Source: Yponomeuta sedellus
Taxonomy: Eukaryota > Arthropoda > Insecta > Lepidoptera > Yponomeutidae
Assembly: GCA_934045075.1 (NCBI GenBank)
Contig: OW203726.1
Span: 4,349,535-4,413,534 of the forward strand
Length of the DNA stretch: 64,000 nucleotides
Reading direction: 5' to 3'
Shown here: positions 1 through 11,200 of the stretch, piece after piece
Position numbering within the stretch: position 1 is the first letter of the stretch
How the letters are laid out: each line of letters begins with the position of its first letter
Notes under the pieces: generated by a model
The model's database searches: none
What the model was told of the DNA's origin: nothing
Seen by the model: only the letters and a program-made list of their open reading frames with translations
Position numbers and translations under genes: made by a program

Positions 1-224
1 TAAATAGGTTTTTAAATTTATCACATTTTGTTTTTTCATTGAATAATTATATTTTTTTCTTCTGTTTTGCTAGTTTAAAAAGTTTCTCGAATGCATGTAT
101 AGATATTATAGACTAGTTTGGTCCGGCCAGTAGAGTTAGAAAATTTATTCAAAATATGTAATATCGCACCTGAATCCAGCAGAGTCCGGGGGTTTCCACA
201 TGCCACGTTCGCGTTTCGCTTTCC

Positions 225-335
225 CAATTCGCTACATCACCATCGGCCATTTGACGCCCACTGCAGGACATATGCCTCTCAAATGGTTTTCAGAGCTTCC
301 TGGTCTTGCGCCGTCCGCATCCGCCACAGTTATAA
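225..335 (-). repeat. LINE 3'-end fragment
   Basis: The stretch reading GGCCATTTGACGCCCACTGC followed by AGGACATATGCCTC matches, in the opposite orientation, the tail after the RTE-like remnant at 36.63-36.74 kb. This tail type (a short line about a tracked or boxed sequence ending in GGACATAGG) is common in lepidopteran genomes. It is only a fragment; no ORF goes with it. Confidence 0.5.
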
Positions 336-340
336 CCAGG

Positions 341-543
341 GAGGAAATTCTCACTTCATAAACAAATAAGTCGTAGGTATACGACTTTAAGGCTCATGAC
401 TTGGAATTCTACGTAAAAAGTCGAGCGACAGCCAAAATCTGTATTCTGAATGCCATGCTAGATTGAATTCGAATGGCAAATGTCTAAGACTTCGAATGTT
501 TGCGTCTATGCTTTCAATTCACATGGGCAAGAATCGGCCCCCA
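341..543. mobile_element. MITE, GGGAGCC family, internally deleted copy
   Basis: This is a short relative of the elements at 20288-20725 and 62652-63298. It shares the GTCGTATACGAC-like segment, the AAGTCGAGCGACAG segment, the block around GAATTCGAATG, and an end close to GAATCGGC. The ends are degenerate inverted repeats. No coding capacity is seen. Confidence 0.55.
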
Positions 544-654
544 GGTCGACAGACAATCTGTTGGAGGGCCTGCGCACGCTGCGTCATCACCATTAATTAG
601 TCGCTGCCGGTTTCGACACATTTTATCCCTATTTCATTCAAAATTCAACGTAAG

Positions 655-951
655 GCCTGATTTACATTTGCTTTAATTTCGAGCCTTTTAAGCATGCTTT
701 ACGTAGATGTAGAATATAATAGAGACGCCTAGAGTACACTCGTAAGGGACAGCAATTATAGGGTTACCATAAGAAAGGCGCAGGCATTTTCCCCGAGAGA
801 GAGAGAAAGAGGCGATATTACGCGCGTCTACCGTGGAAACCCCAAAAGATTTGCTATTACTTACGGGTGTACGCTTTTGGCGCCATTCCATTCTAGATCC
901 ATGTAAAGCATGCTTAAAAAGCATGGAAATAAAACAAATGTAAATTAGGCT
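655..951. mobile_element. MITE with about 50-bp terminal inverted repeats
   Basis: The left arm (655-706, containing AAGCATGCTTTAC) and the right arm (899-951, containing GTAAAGCATGCTT) are near-perfect reverse complements over about 50 bp and flank about 190 bp of non-coding sequence that includes a GA-rich run near 800. The size and long inverted ends fit a non-autonomous DNA transposon. No target duplication was identified. Confidence 0.7.
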
Positions 952-1763
952 TATTTAGTCCTTATATGACACATCAATCGGTTTTATTAGGGAATAATAG
1001 GTTTAATAGCCTATTGGGAATGCAAGGAGTCGTTTAAATACAAAGACAGATATTAACCTTCCCGCATTTATTTCATCACACTATAAATCTAATTATATCA
1101 CATGGCAACACTATTACAGATAGGAAGCTCGGGGCAATGCGCTTGATATGTTATGTCATACATACATACTTTGTAAAATAGGGCCGTTTAATTGCTAACA
1201 GGAATGAGGCCATAACAAACATTAAAAATATTTTTTTACAAAATCTTGGCAAAAACAGAGGACTTAAAGGCTAAAGTAAAGAATAAGGGTGTTGTTAGCT
1301 TAATTCCGGATTCATGTACTTGATTTTTTGCTGCAAGAGTCTAACCAGGTTTCGCTCTTTTTTGCAGAGCTAAATCATGGTGAACTAATAATGTGTAGAG
1401 CTTACGAAAGTTTTAGTTAAAAAATGGAGTTGTTATAAAATTTAATTCTTCCTCGAATACAGTAAACATAATCTGTGGTATAGATCTTCCCTTTACCACA
1501 AAGTATTTAGACTGTACTGGAAAATTATTTGAAGGTATTTTTTATAAATAAAACTAGAGTAAAAGCTAGTGATTTCATAAGAAAATAATTGGGTGCTAAG
1601 TGGATTGCATTTGTATAGTCTGTATTAAACAATGTACTGTGTTTTAAATGAATAAATTATTTCAATTCAATTCAATCGCATAAAGTTTAAGTAAAGTAAA
1701 ACTTCCATTTCTAATTTAAACTCGTTTCCGCTAAGCCAAGATGTATTTTATTCCAGATCACAA
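952..1763. other. AT-rich sequence without recognised features
   Basis: No splice-consistent ORF, RNA gene or repeat shared with the rest of the window was recognised here. Confidence 0.5.
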
Positions 1764-1823
1764 GTTATTAAAACTGGTCATGGTGGATGTCATGTCATGA
1801 CATCCATGACCAGTTTTAATAAC
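1764..1823. repeat. Near-perfect hairpin
   Basis: Two 28-30-bp arms read GTTATTAAAACTGGTCATG... and its reverse complement, differing only by a 2-nt GT insertion in the left arm, with almost no loop. The whole unit is 60 bp. It could be a minimal foldback element or a cruciform-forming site. Confidence 0.75.
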
Positions 1824-2409
1824 CAGTTTAACTCATACTCAGTTCATATTAGCAATTAAACGATACAATAAATAAACTTTTTCGCTGGCGTTGACTAAAC
1901 CTTTTAGGAAAACATGTTACTTTATAAAGTTGGGCGAAAGGACCCTTATTTCGTACATCAGGTAGTTCAGAGCGCCTAAATATGGACATAAAAGTTCATA
2001 TAAAAATGTAAAATGCAAAGCTATAAAACAATGAAGTTTTCTTATAGAAAACTAATTTAATGTAAAACAAAAAAAAAACACAAATAATGAAACCGTCATG
2101 ATAACAATGAGCAAAACTTAAGTGACATTAAAAAGTCAGTAGAAAAATAAAAAACCCTCTTAGATTCACTTAATTTTACATAATTACAAAGCGGCCTAGT
2201 AAGTATAAATACAATCAGGCCATAACCCTTCTAGCACTATCACTTATTTTCTTGTATTACTCACCAGAACTATTTATTTTGGACGATATTACATGTCACC
2301 CTTCGTCTCTTTTTTTTACCTACTTCGTAATTTTAACCCCTTTCTCGTATACGAACAATCTGTTACACTATTCGTTTTTCGATTCCGTGGAACCAGACAT
2401 TTTTAACTC
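1824..2409. other. AT-rich sequence without recognised features
   Basis: No convincing gene or shared repeat was seen. The open frame at about 2250-2464 is short and partly overlaps the following MITE. Confidence 0.4.
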
Positions 2410-2626
2410 TAGGCGCTTTGGGGTGATAGCTAGCGCCACCAATGGGATACAAATCATAACTTAATTAATATCTATGATATAGTTATCACAGATATTAAAA
2501 ACACACAGTCTTGAACGGAGTATCAACATCCTAGGACTTTAATCGATTTCCGCTAAAACCGGCTAGGCCATAAACCAAGTTATAATTTTTAGTCCATTGG
2601 TAGCTGGTTAGCACCCCAAAGAGCCT
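2410..2626. mobile_element. MITE, GCGCCACCAATGG family
   Basis: The left end contains TAGCGCCACCAATGG and the right end contains CCATTGGTAGCTGGTTAGC, in inverted orientation. The interior shares AATATCTATGATA and CCTAGGACTTTAATCGATTT with the longer copy at 52290-52664, so both belong to one family. A further half-copy end lies near 34.3 kb. Confidence 0.65.
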
Positions 2627-2814
2627 TAAGAATAATAATGCTTTACCACTTTCTTAATTACGTTACGGTGTTATTTATAAAAACACGATCACACGATTAA
2701 TCTGAAACACTCCTCAGACACAATTTAAATAATCCGTGGTTATGTTTTTCCTTTTACCACACCCTTTAACGAGCTAGTCTCCATCTAGCCTACACCATTT
2801 ATAAAATCATGTCC

Positions 2815-2882
2815 AAGGTACTACAGCGTCGGAGTGGTCCCGTCACCCATCTAGTGTGAGTGAAGATACCACTGGACGCTGT
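2815..2882 (+). repeat. Short dispersed repeat (GCGTCGGAGTGGTCCC type)
   Basis: A block of about 65 bp around CACCCATCTAGTGTGAGTGA is repeated at 23575-23640 and, in related form, at 30965-31025. The last lies directly beyond a tRNA-derived SINE, so the block may be the far end of that SINE family. Confidence 0.5.
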
Positions 2883-5168
2883 ATAAATCATCTCATTAAG
2901 TAGATGCAAAAGGCCAATATTATTATACATTTAAAGTCATAAAATTAGAATCGGGACTATTATACCATTGCCTAGCAAAGGGTTTAACTGCCTCCGAGGA
3001 GTATTTGAAGGCATCGTATTTTATAAAAACCGTTAGTACTTGAACACAAGAATAGCTTATCAAATTGTTAATGTACGAGTCTCGTATAATCTTGCTAATT
3101 CAGACTTTGACAGTGCCATAGCTTATTCTATGGCTCTCCATAACTTTCAAGTACTTATTCAAATATAACCTACAGTGTGGCAGCCAGTAAGTAAAGGCGT
3201 GCCTCCTGCTTAAAACGTTACATAAAAGAATTACAGTGTTTTTAAAAAACAAAATTCCAAACATAAAATAGTTTGTGGATATTGTACATGACATTACTAA
3301 AGACTCTTCATACAGAGTTTTTAGAGCGTATTATGGAAATCATGTTTTTTTTAAACACCGTTTGTTTTCATTTAGAAAAAACACTGCTCGGAGAATCAAA
3401 ACTAAAAATAATTTGCGAATTGAAAACTGATTCTTTTGTACAGTGTTATACGAAAAACAGCATGAAACGTGGCTTACACAATCACATTGATCACAATTAT
3501 ATTATGCACCTTACAATGAGCCCAATAAATATGTCGCAAATAATTTTAATTAAGTTTTTATGATATGGAATGTCACTTCATCAAAATATGCATCTATTAA
3601 TTCACTTCGATGTTATGGACGAGCTAGTTTGGCACCTACGTTTTACGCAGTAGAGTCTATTTTACAATAACTGCCTGGGTTACTGTATAAGTACTAGGGC
3701 ACAACCGTTAGTGGTTAACTTTATTTTAAGGCTGTTTTTAAGTAGAGCATGCTATCTCGCTCCCAAAATATTTTTTTTTGTGATTGTAAAAAAATAATAG
3801 AAAGAGTAAAGTTAGGATAAAAGGATAAACGCAGTCCCAGGGGTTTGATAGATAATAATATGCGGACATTCAAGACATTTTTTTATCCTGTACCCATGTT
3901 TTCACTGAGAGACATTGATTCTAAAATTAAAAATTTCCGTTTAAAAACCTAGGTGTAGCAAAACAAAAACATATTTGAAATGTCCGTAACTTAATTATGC
4001 ATCAAACCCTCAAATCCAATTGATCAAAAGTTTACTCATTTTATTATAACAATTAAATTGTGCGGGCGAGACTGCATGCTCTGCGACAGCCTTAAGACCG
4101 AAAGAAAATCCTGTATGGAGGACTAGCGAAGCACATTTTGTTCTCTCATTACAGCTATTGATTGCTCGAAAACTTGCCAAGACTATCATCTAACCAATTA
4201 GTAAGTTTCGGCACCTAATGACACATTAACATCAATATTGTATGGAAAACTCTCCTCTACAGATCTTTTGAACGGTAAGTTTCCATATCGTCTACAATGG
4301 CATGCACACTAACTACATTACATTTTAAGTGACCAACCCAGCTATAAGAACTACTCTAATACCTTACAAATTTGTGAAGAGATCAACATTGGCTTTTCTC
4401 TCGGCTTTAGCACGGCTTTACAAATGCCCTGTCTGCATTTTGGCCTCCAACGACGACCTACAGTATCAGATTAATTGATCGATCGAATCACTCCTAAACC
4501 GATCAAGATAAGAGCTTACGGAGTTACTGAGAGAGCCTAACCAATGCCGACTCAGCCCCAGTTTCACTGTTGGAATTAAACATGGCTTGTGATAACTGGA
4601 GTTCACTGAACTCTGATTAGACACACTGCGTCTAGTGGTATTTTCATTGTAGAATGACGAAGACCGTTTCCTGTTTCTTAATGTCTTTACTCGTTTTCTA
4701 TGCCTATATTGGCCCAACTATGAGGCTAAGTACTGAACCCACAGGGCAAACTAAACTACTCTTTTTCTATATTTGATCCATTTCGATTGGATCCGTTATA
4801 CGTATAACTACATTCCGCTCCTGTCTGGATGTAGCAAGATAATGTAGATCACATGAGATGAAAATTCCATGAAAGAATAAAATAACCCCTATTTTTCATC
4901 CCCCGTTCATAGATATACGGTCATCAGAGGTCCACAGTGAAGAATACCACTAATATGAGTTACAGAAAGTTCCAGTTAGTCAACCATTAACACTGCAAAT
5001 TATACAAGCAACTCTGCCTGTAAACGCTGTTCCATACATTACATTTTTTGGCTGTTGCAGAGTGAGTCTTAAAGTAAAAGCTGCTAGTATTTATGATCCG
5101 GTTTGACGGAAGCTTTCAGTTCGGACGGTGAGACTGGGACTCAGTACTTTACGAGCTCAGAGCAGCGT
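2883..5168. other. Intergenic, 3' of the hemolymph protein gene
   Basis: AT-rich sequence with no recognised gene or repeat. It would contain the 3' UTR and poly(A) site of the minus-strand gene ending at 5169; no canonical AATAAA close to that stop was identified. Confidence 0.4.
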
Positions 5169-5255
5169 TTAGGCGAGCGCCGCGGCCAGCGTTAACATGA
5201 GAACAGCTGAGGAGGCTACGGCGGAGGCTGCGTTCCTCTTCACTTCAGCGGGGTC
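5169..5255 (-). CDS. Hemolymph protein gene, terminal exon with hydrophobic tail
   Basis: 87 nt after a TTTCAG acceptor, in phase 0 with exon 6: DPAEVKRNAASAVASSAVLM and then LTLAAALA and a TAA stop. A short polar spacer, small residues after KRN, and about 20 hydrophobic residues running to the stop fit a GPI-anchor signal or a C-terminal membrane segment. The phase match and good acceptor support it, but the 4.65 kb intron leaves room for another last exon. Confidence 0.6.
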   Translation of the reverse strand, partial: DPAEVKRNAASAVASSAVLMLTLAAALA

Positions 5256-8200
5256 CTGAAATAGAATAAATAAATCGGGTTAATTTGAGGTAAACATATA
5301 AAATACAGTTCCGTGCTTCGCAAGGCACGTTAAGCCGTTGGTGCCGGTTGTCATGCAATGGCAGTCGTTAAGCCATGTCAGAGGCCTTATGGGCGGCTTG
5401 ATAACTTCTGACAGTAAGGCCCGCCACTGTCTTACAATCCTCCACCAACCCGGACTTGGCCCCCGTGATGGAGTATGGCCTAACCTTCCTGCGATGAAGG
5501 AAGAGACCCGTGCCCCAGCAGTGGGTACATTCAAGGGTTGATAACGATATAAAATACAGTAGACAGACCGTCAGCCCGATGGTCGGGCGATATTGACGAG
5601 TCTGCGGAACGGAGGATGATGATGGCAAGGCACCGTGAGGGAAGGCATTTGGAACAAAAGTGGCGCCGCACGCGGTGGAATTGAACTCATAACTTGTTTT
5701 TTTTATACTTTCTATCACCTAATAGGTTTATTAGGTGACATCAATTTTCTCTCATCAATTCAATATCAGTCAATTTTAATAAAAGTCTAATAATTGTATT
5801 AATTAAAACTACAAAACATGTTACAATGTGCGAGCGAGACAGCATGCGAGTCATAACGAGCGAGCCTCAAGACTTATATTGCAAACAGAGAAGATTAAAT
5901 TTTCTCACACGCTGCCATCTCCAAAATATTAGGTATCTGAATTTCAAACCCGTGACATATTAATAACATAACACACCCTTTATCGATATCAACCCTTTAT
6001 ATGTCCCCACTGTCGGGACACGGGTCTCCTCCTGCATCGCAGGAAGGCCAGGCCACCACGGGGGGCCAAATCCGGGTTGGTGGAGGAATGTAAGACAGTG
6101 GCGGACCTTACTGTCAGAAGTTATCAAGCCGCGCATAAGGCCTCTGACATGGCTTAACGACTGCCATTACATGACAACCGGCACCAACACACCCTTTATG
6201 ATATTTTTTTATTCTTTGCTTTGCCATGGTAACGAGAATCGTATACACTGATTCAGTGGCCAAGGACGTAAATATTATCTGAATTTCAAACCGGGTGTAT
6301 TAATAACATAACACAGTCTCTAAGATATTTATTCCGTTGCCATGGTAACGAGAATCGTATAAAAGGATTCTGTGGCGGTCAAGGACGTTTTAACGTTTTA
6401 ACCAAAATCCTTGGTGGCGGTACAGAAAGTTCGCCGGGACAGCTTATATCATATAACCAAAAGATTGTTTGCTTTTCTTTCACCAGATACATATAGGACT
6501 AATTACACAGTGAATGCACTGCGTTATTAATTTTCAAGACAATAAACAAAATTCACGAAGGCAATAATTTTTCTGAAACACAAATACCTACACCAACACA
6601 AATGAACGATACAGAAAGCAGACTGCAAATATTTCTGCTGCAGTTTAGGTACTCTTCAAGGGCACCACAGGACATTGACTGGGACGCATTAAGGGCTTCA
6701 GATAGTTTACTTATTTAATCTTTGTTTCATTAAGAAACAAGCATTATTGCTTAAGCGCTAAAAAACCTTTAAGTAAATTTAGAGATTGGTTTGTCAACAT
6801 TTTTATAAAAAAAACATAAGTTAACGGCTTACGGTGTAGTTTTTTCTGTCGTTTTGTTTCGATTGGATTTGCATTTCTTTGGTAGACATTCACATTAATT
6901 CTCCTACTGCTCAACTTAATAAAAATATTTGCTTTAGTTTTAGTCTTAAGTGGAAACTGCTGAATTCAGTGTATAATTTAGCTAGTAGAAATTTACTAAA
7001 CGATGGTAGCGGTTCTAAAGGTAAATGGTTCTAAAGTACGTACATTTGTGAAGAGATAGTAGAAATACCACTCGCTAACAGTGAAGGAAAACATCGTGAG
7101 GAAAACTTAGTAACTGAGGTGTTTACACGCCTCGGCGCTTGAAATTGGGCCGCGGTGGGCAAGATTAAGCCCATACACTCTCTCAGAAAGAAGGCACAGG
7201 CCTTACGGTGGGACGTACCTATATGCATTATTTTTTTATAAATAGAAATTTAACTGAATGCAAAAATAGTACCACAAGTCCACAAAACGAACCATTTTTA
7301 AACTCTGCTTTTCACTTCGATTGCGAGAAAATTAAACAGTAGAAATTAATAAACGCACGAAAAAACAAGCCCTGTTTCCCGCCGCTTTTTTTAATATTAC
7401 GGACATTGATTGTAGGCTTGGGCTGCAGACCTATACAGCCTACTATTAAATATTATAAAATAACAAATTTTATCTATTTTTAGAACCTATTTAGAGGCTA
7501 AAAATCCCACCTATGCCGGGTCTCGAACCCGCGACCTCTGGGTAACCGTGCCAGTTAAATTCTATCTATGAACTTTTTATTGTGTTTTTCTGTATGGCTC
7601 ATATTCTTTGCCTTTACATTTATGAGTAGATAGGTTAATGCACTTGTGCACAAAAATCGATTTTGTGCAGCCTATATCCCGCACAAATTAGCAATTTCAT
7701 AGAAGTGAAAAACTTTCTCGTCTAGCCCCTAACCTTCGAAGAAAAGTAGGACATCACAGCTGCGAACCGATAAGCAAAACATACAAGATTGGACGATTTG
7801 CACAAACACAATTACGTATAACTTACTACTTTGTGGGATTTGGTTGCGTGATCCTCGGAATCCTGATAAAATTAAAGAACATTACTACTTTCGAATAGAC
7901 CAAGGGACTAAACGGGCTAGCGTTGTGCGATCGCGGTAGCTTGATCGCCCCTATCTTACATTAATCCTGAAGTCGTTTATTCAGTGTTTACATGATTTGA
8001 TCAGAATGGAAAACGTGAAATGAAAGTCAAAAATGAACAGTAACTTACTGAACGAGTAACCGACGACGCGAGCTCTGTTTCTACTCGAATCGTTCAATCG
8101 TTATCAACCCTTGTATGTCCCCACTGCTGGGGCACGGGTCTATTTCTGCATCGCACGAAGGTTAGGCCATACTGTACCACGGAGGCAAAGTTCGGGTTGG

Positions 8201-11200
8201 TGGAGGATTGTAAGACAGTGGCGGGTCTTACTGTCAGAAGTTATCAAGCCGCCCATAAGGCCCATTACATGACAACCGGCACCAACGGCTTAATGTGCCT
8301 TGCGAAGCACAGAAGCGCTCGGAAAAATGCCACTAGCGGTAGTCACGGGACGGTCACCCATCCTGCACCTGACCGCGCCTGTTGTTGCTTAACTCAAGTG
8401 ATTGATTCCAATCACTAGGTTCGCCTAGGCCACGAGCGCTTCACTACGAGCGCTACTCGAATGATCGGAGTGCTTAGTGCGAGTTTGACAGATCCAATCG
8501 AATAACCTTACCTCCGCGTTAATCGAGCATTGAGTAGTGAGTATGAGTAAGTTAACCGTTCGAACTGGCAAAACGCTGTCACAGTACAACTCGCACTCGC
8601 GTTTATTCGTGTTTTGGCTGGTAAACGTGTTTACTTCTCAACGTAAACCATTACAACTCGCACTCAGCAATTTAATTTCCATACTTGTCGCTAGGTGGCG
8701 CTTCCTCGATGCCATAGAAATATGAGTTTACGTTAACGCGATCGAGTAGTAAAAAACTCGCACTAAGCACTCAGAGTGAAACCTGGAGGGCGAGTCTCTA
8801 TATTGCATAGTTGTTCAATAAAGTCATATTAGTACGGTAATCGTAGTTTCATTCACAGTATCGGTAGTGTAGTAACCAATCGTATTGCATATAACCCGTG
8901 CTACTTGAATCGGCGCCTCGCGTGATTCGATCTTCTCGTGAGATGCCGCGTATCACGCGGGTTATACCCCTGGAATGACATTGCATTGCTATTACTTTGT
9001 AGACTACCAAATTGAGGCAAATATCAACAATTGTGGTGGTTATCATTCTATTAAAAAACTATGTAAGTATTAGACTCTAGGGCCAGGTCGGACTGTTCAG
9101 ACAAAAAATCAAGTAAGTGAATCCGGATTTAAATCAATAATGCGTAGTGCTTACGAATGTTTTAAGTGTAAAGAAGAGTGAACGTAGATATATCGCCTTA
9201 AGCAAACAAAATATTTATCTGTAAATTATGACTACTGGTATAGGTCGCTTACGAGTTTAAAACACCCTCGCTTCTAAGACTTGAGAAAAGATGTACAGTT
9301 TTTTTGCCGCTGCCTTTTTCTCCACTTCAATACGGCCCGAAGGCAGCGGCTTACATTGTACATTGACATTCAGCATACAGAATGTAAATTCTTTATGTTG
9401 GAATAAATTGATTTGGTTGATCTATAAGGATCGCAGTTTAAATGAAGATCGGGCTTAATTTAAATAGATTATAAAAACACAATTGCTTAAGCACTCTAAA
9501 AAGCTCACGAAGTTAGTCTGTGATGGAGATTTTACAGGGAAAAGACGAAATCACGCATTAGATAAAACGCCTCTCCAACTGTCACACTCAGAGACGTCCA
9601 TTAAATTGAATGTGTATTAAAAATCATTATCTTTCACTTATTATCAATGAAACAGAAAAGGACAACAGCATCCTTAATGGAGATTAACATGTAAATGACG
9701 TTTCTGAGTGCGGTGTTTTAGTGGAATCGTGTTTTATAAGGCCGTTAGTTTGAAAATTCTTGTCCATTTTTTCTACAATGGCCTTGAACGAAGCCTCAGT
9801 TTCTGAGCTATTTTGATTAGAGTCATCTATGTCATCTATACGGTAGAAAAACGGTTTCAAGATTTCGAGATATTTCAGTAACGCGCTGTAGGTAACGAGT
9901 GGGTATTTACCGGGAACTTCTTGCAGGGGGTGGCTTTGCGCGCGAACTTGAAGAGTGACTCGACGATGTTAGCAGAGGTAGGCTGCTCGCAGCTTTCCAG
10001 CTGTTCCACCACGCACTTCTGCAGCTGGGTCAGCTTCCGGCACTGGTTCTCCTGGAGAAAGGGCAAAGGACATCGTCGTAATGATATTTCACGGCAAATA
10101 CGTTTCCGCTTTCTTAACCCTAGTTTCTACCTTGTAGGTTCTAAAAAGCTGTCACATTTTAATAACTTAGGACTGTATTGGACTTTGACTTGACACTAAA
10201 CACTTGATTGGCGTGTTTTGGCAAAAATGGTTTCATGATTACTGGTTTTAGTTCTAGTTCAGGGCATTAGGCTCTAAGATGTAGATTCTATAAATATATA
10301 TCACCAACATTAACATTTATAATACAATGTTTTGTTATTATACAATGTTTTATAATCTTGCAATGTTTTATTATAAAAGACCATATTATTGTTGAGTCCC
10401 GGCATGGGTGGATTTTTTACCCTCTAAATAGGTTTTTAAGATCATATTATATTTTCCATTGCTGGCGCTACGCCCTGACATCTAAATAGGCACGAAAATT
10501 ATTTCAGAACACAGAGAGTCTTCACAAAGAAATCTCAAGAGATTTTTTTTGCCATTTAGTACTCGTATCAAGACGTGACTTAGGTAAAATTAGTCGACGT
10601 CGTCGCTTGGTTGGCTGAATGCCATTTCAACAAGAAATATAATACATAGACACTAATGGGGCGCAAGGCAGGAGCCTCCCCGAGCGAAGTACTGAGCTCC
10701 GATAGAGTTCACTGAGTCCGTACGTATTCGCACCCTGGGCGAAAATCAGCGAATCACTTACGGTGATGGCATATCATTTCACCACGGCTTGCCATCGACA
10801 CGTTAAAAAAATATTTAATAGAAACAGATGACAAGTGGAAAAGTTGACATAACAGCAGTGGGATCAATTTATGGGTTGGATACATCATTTTAACAGACTT
10901 TGAACCGAAATTGGCACAAAATTAAAATTTACAACTTCAGAATACAACATAAACAAAATTGACTAAATCATATTCTGTTTAATGCACTAACCCGTGCTAA
11001 GGACAATTTTAAAAACCTATTTAGAGGCTAAGTGATGCAAATTACTTACGTGTACGTGGCCTGTACGTAATACAAAGAGTATGGTAAAGAGGTTCTAAAT
11101 TTCACTGATGCCGGTGAGTCGCCCTTTAGCTCAGTTGGAAAGAGCGCTGGCACGGATAGCCAGAGGTCGCGGGTTCGAATCCCGTGGAATTTTTAGCCTC

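Noticed and set aside
5338..5718. Open frames over the 5S-type SINE on both strands (and the same peptides at 8.2, 11.8, 12.1, 19.0, 23.9, 24.7 and 54.0 kb)
   Set aside because: The same peptides recur at every SINE copy with stops and shifts; they are translations of a non-coding repeat.
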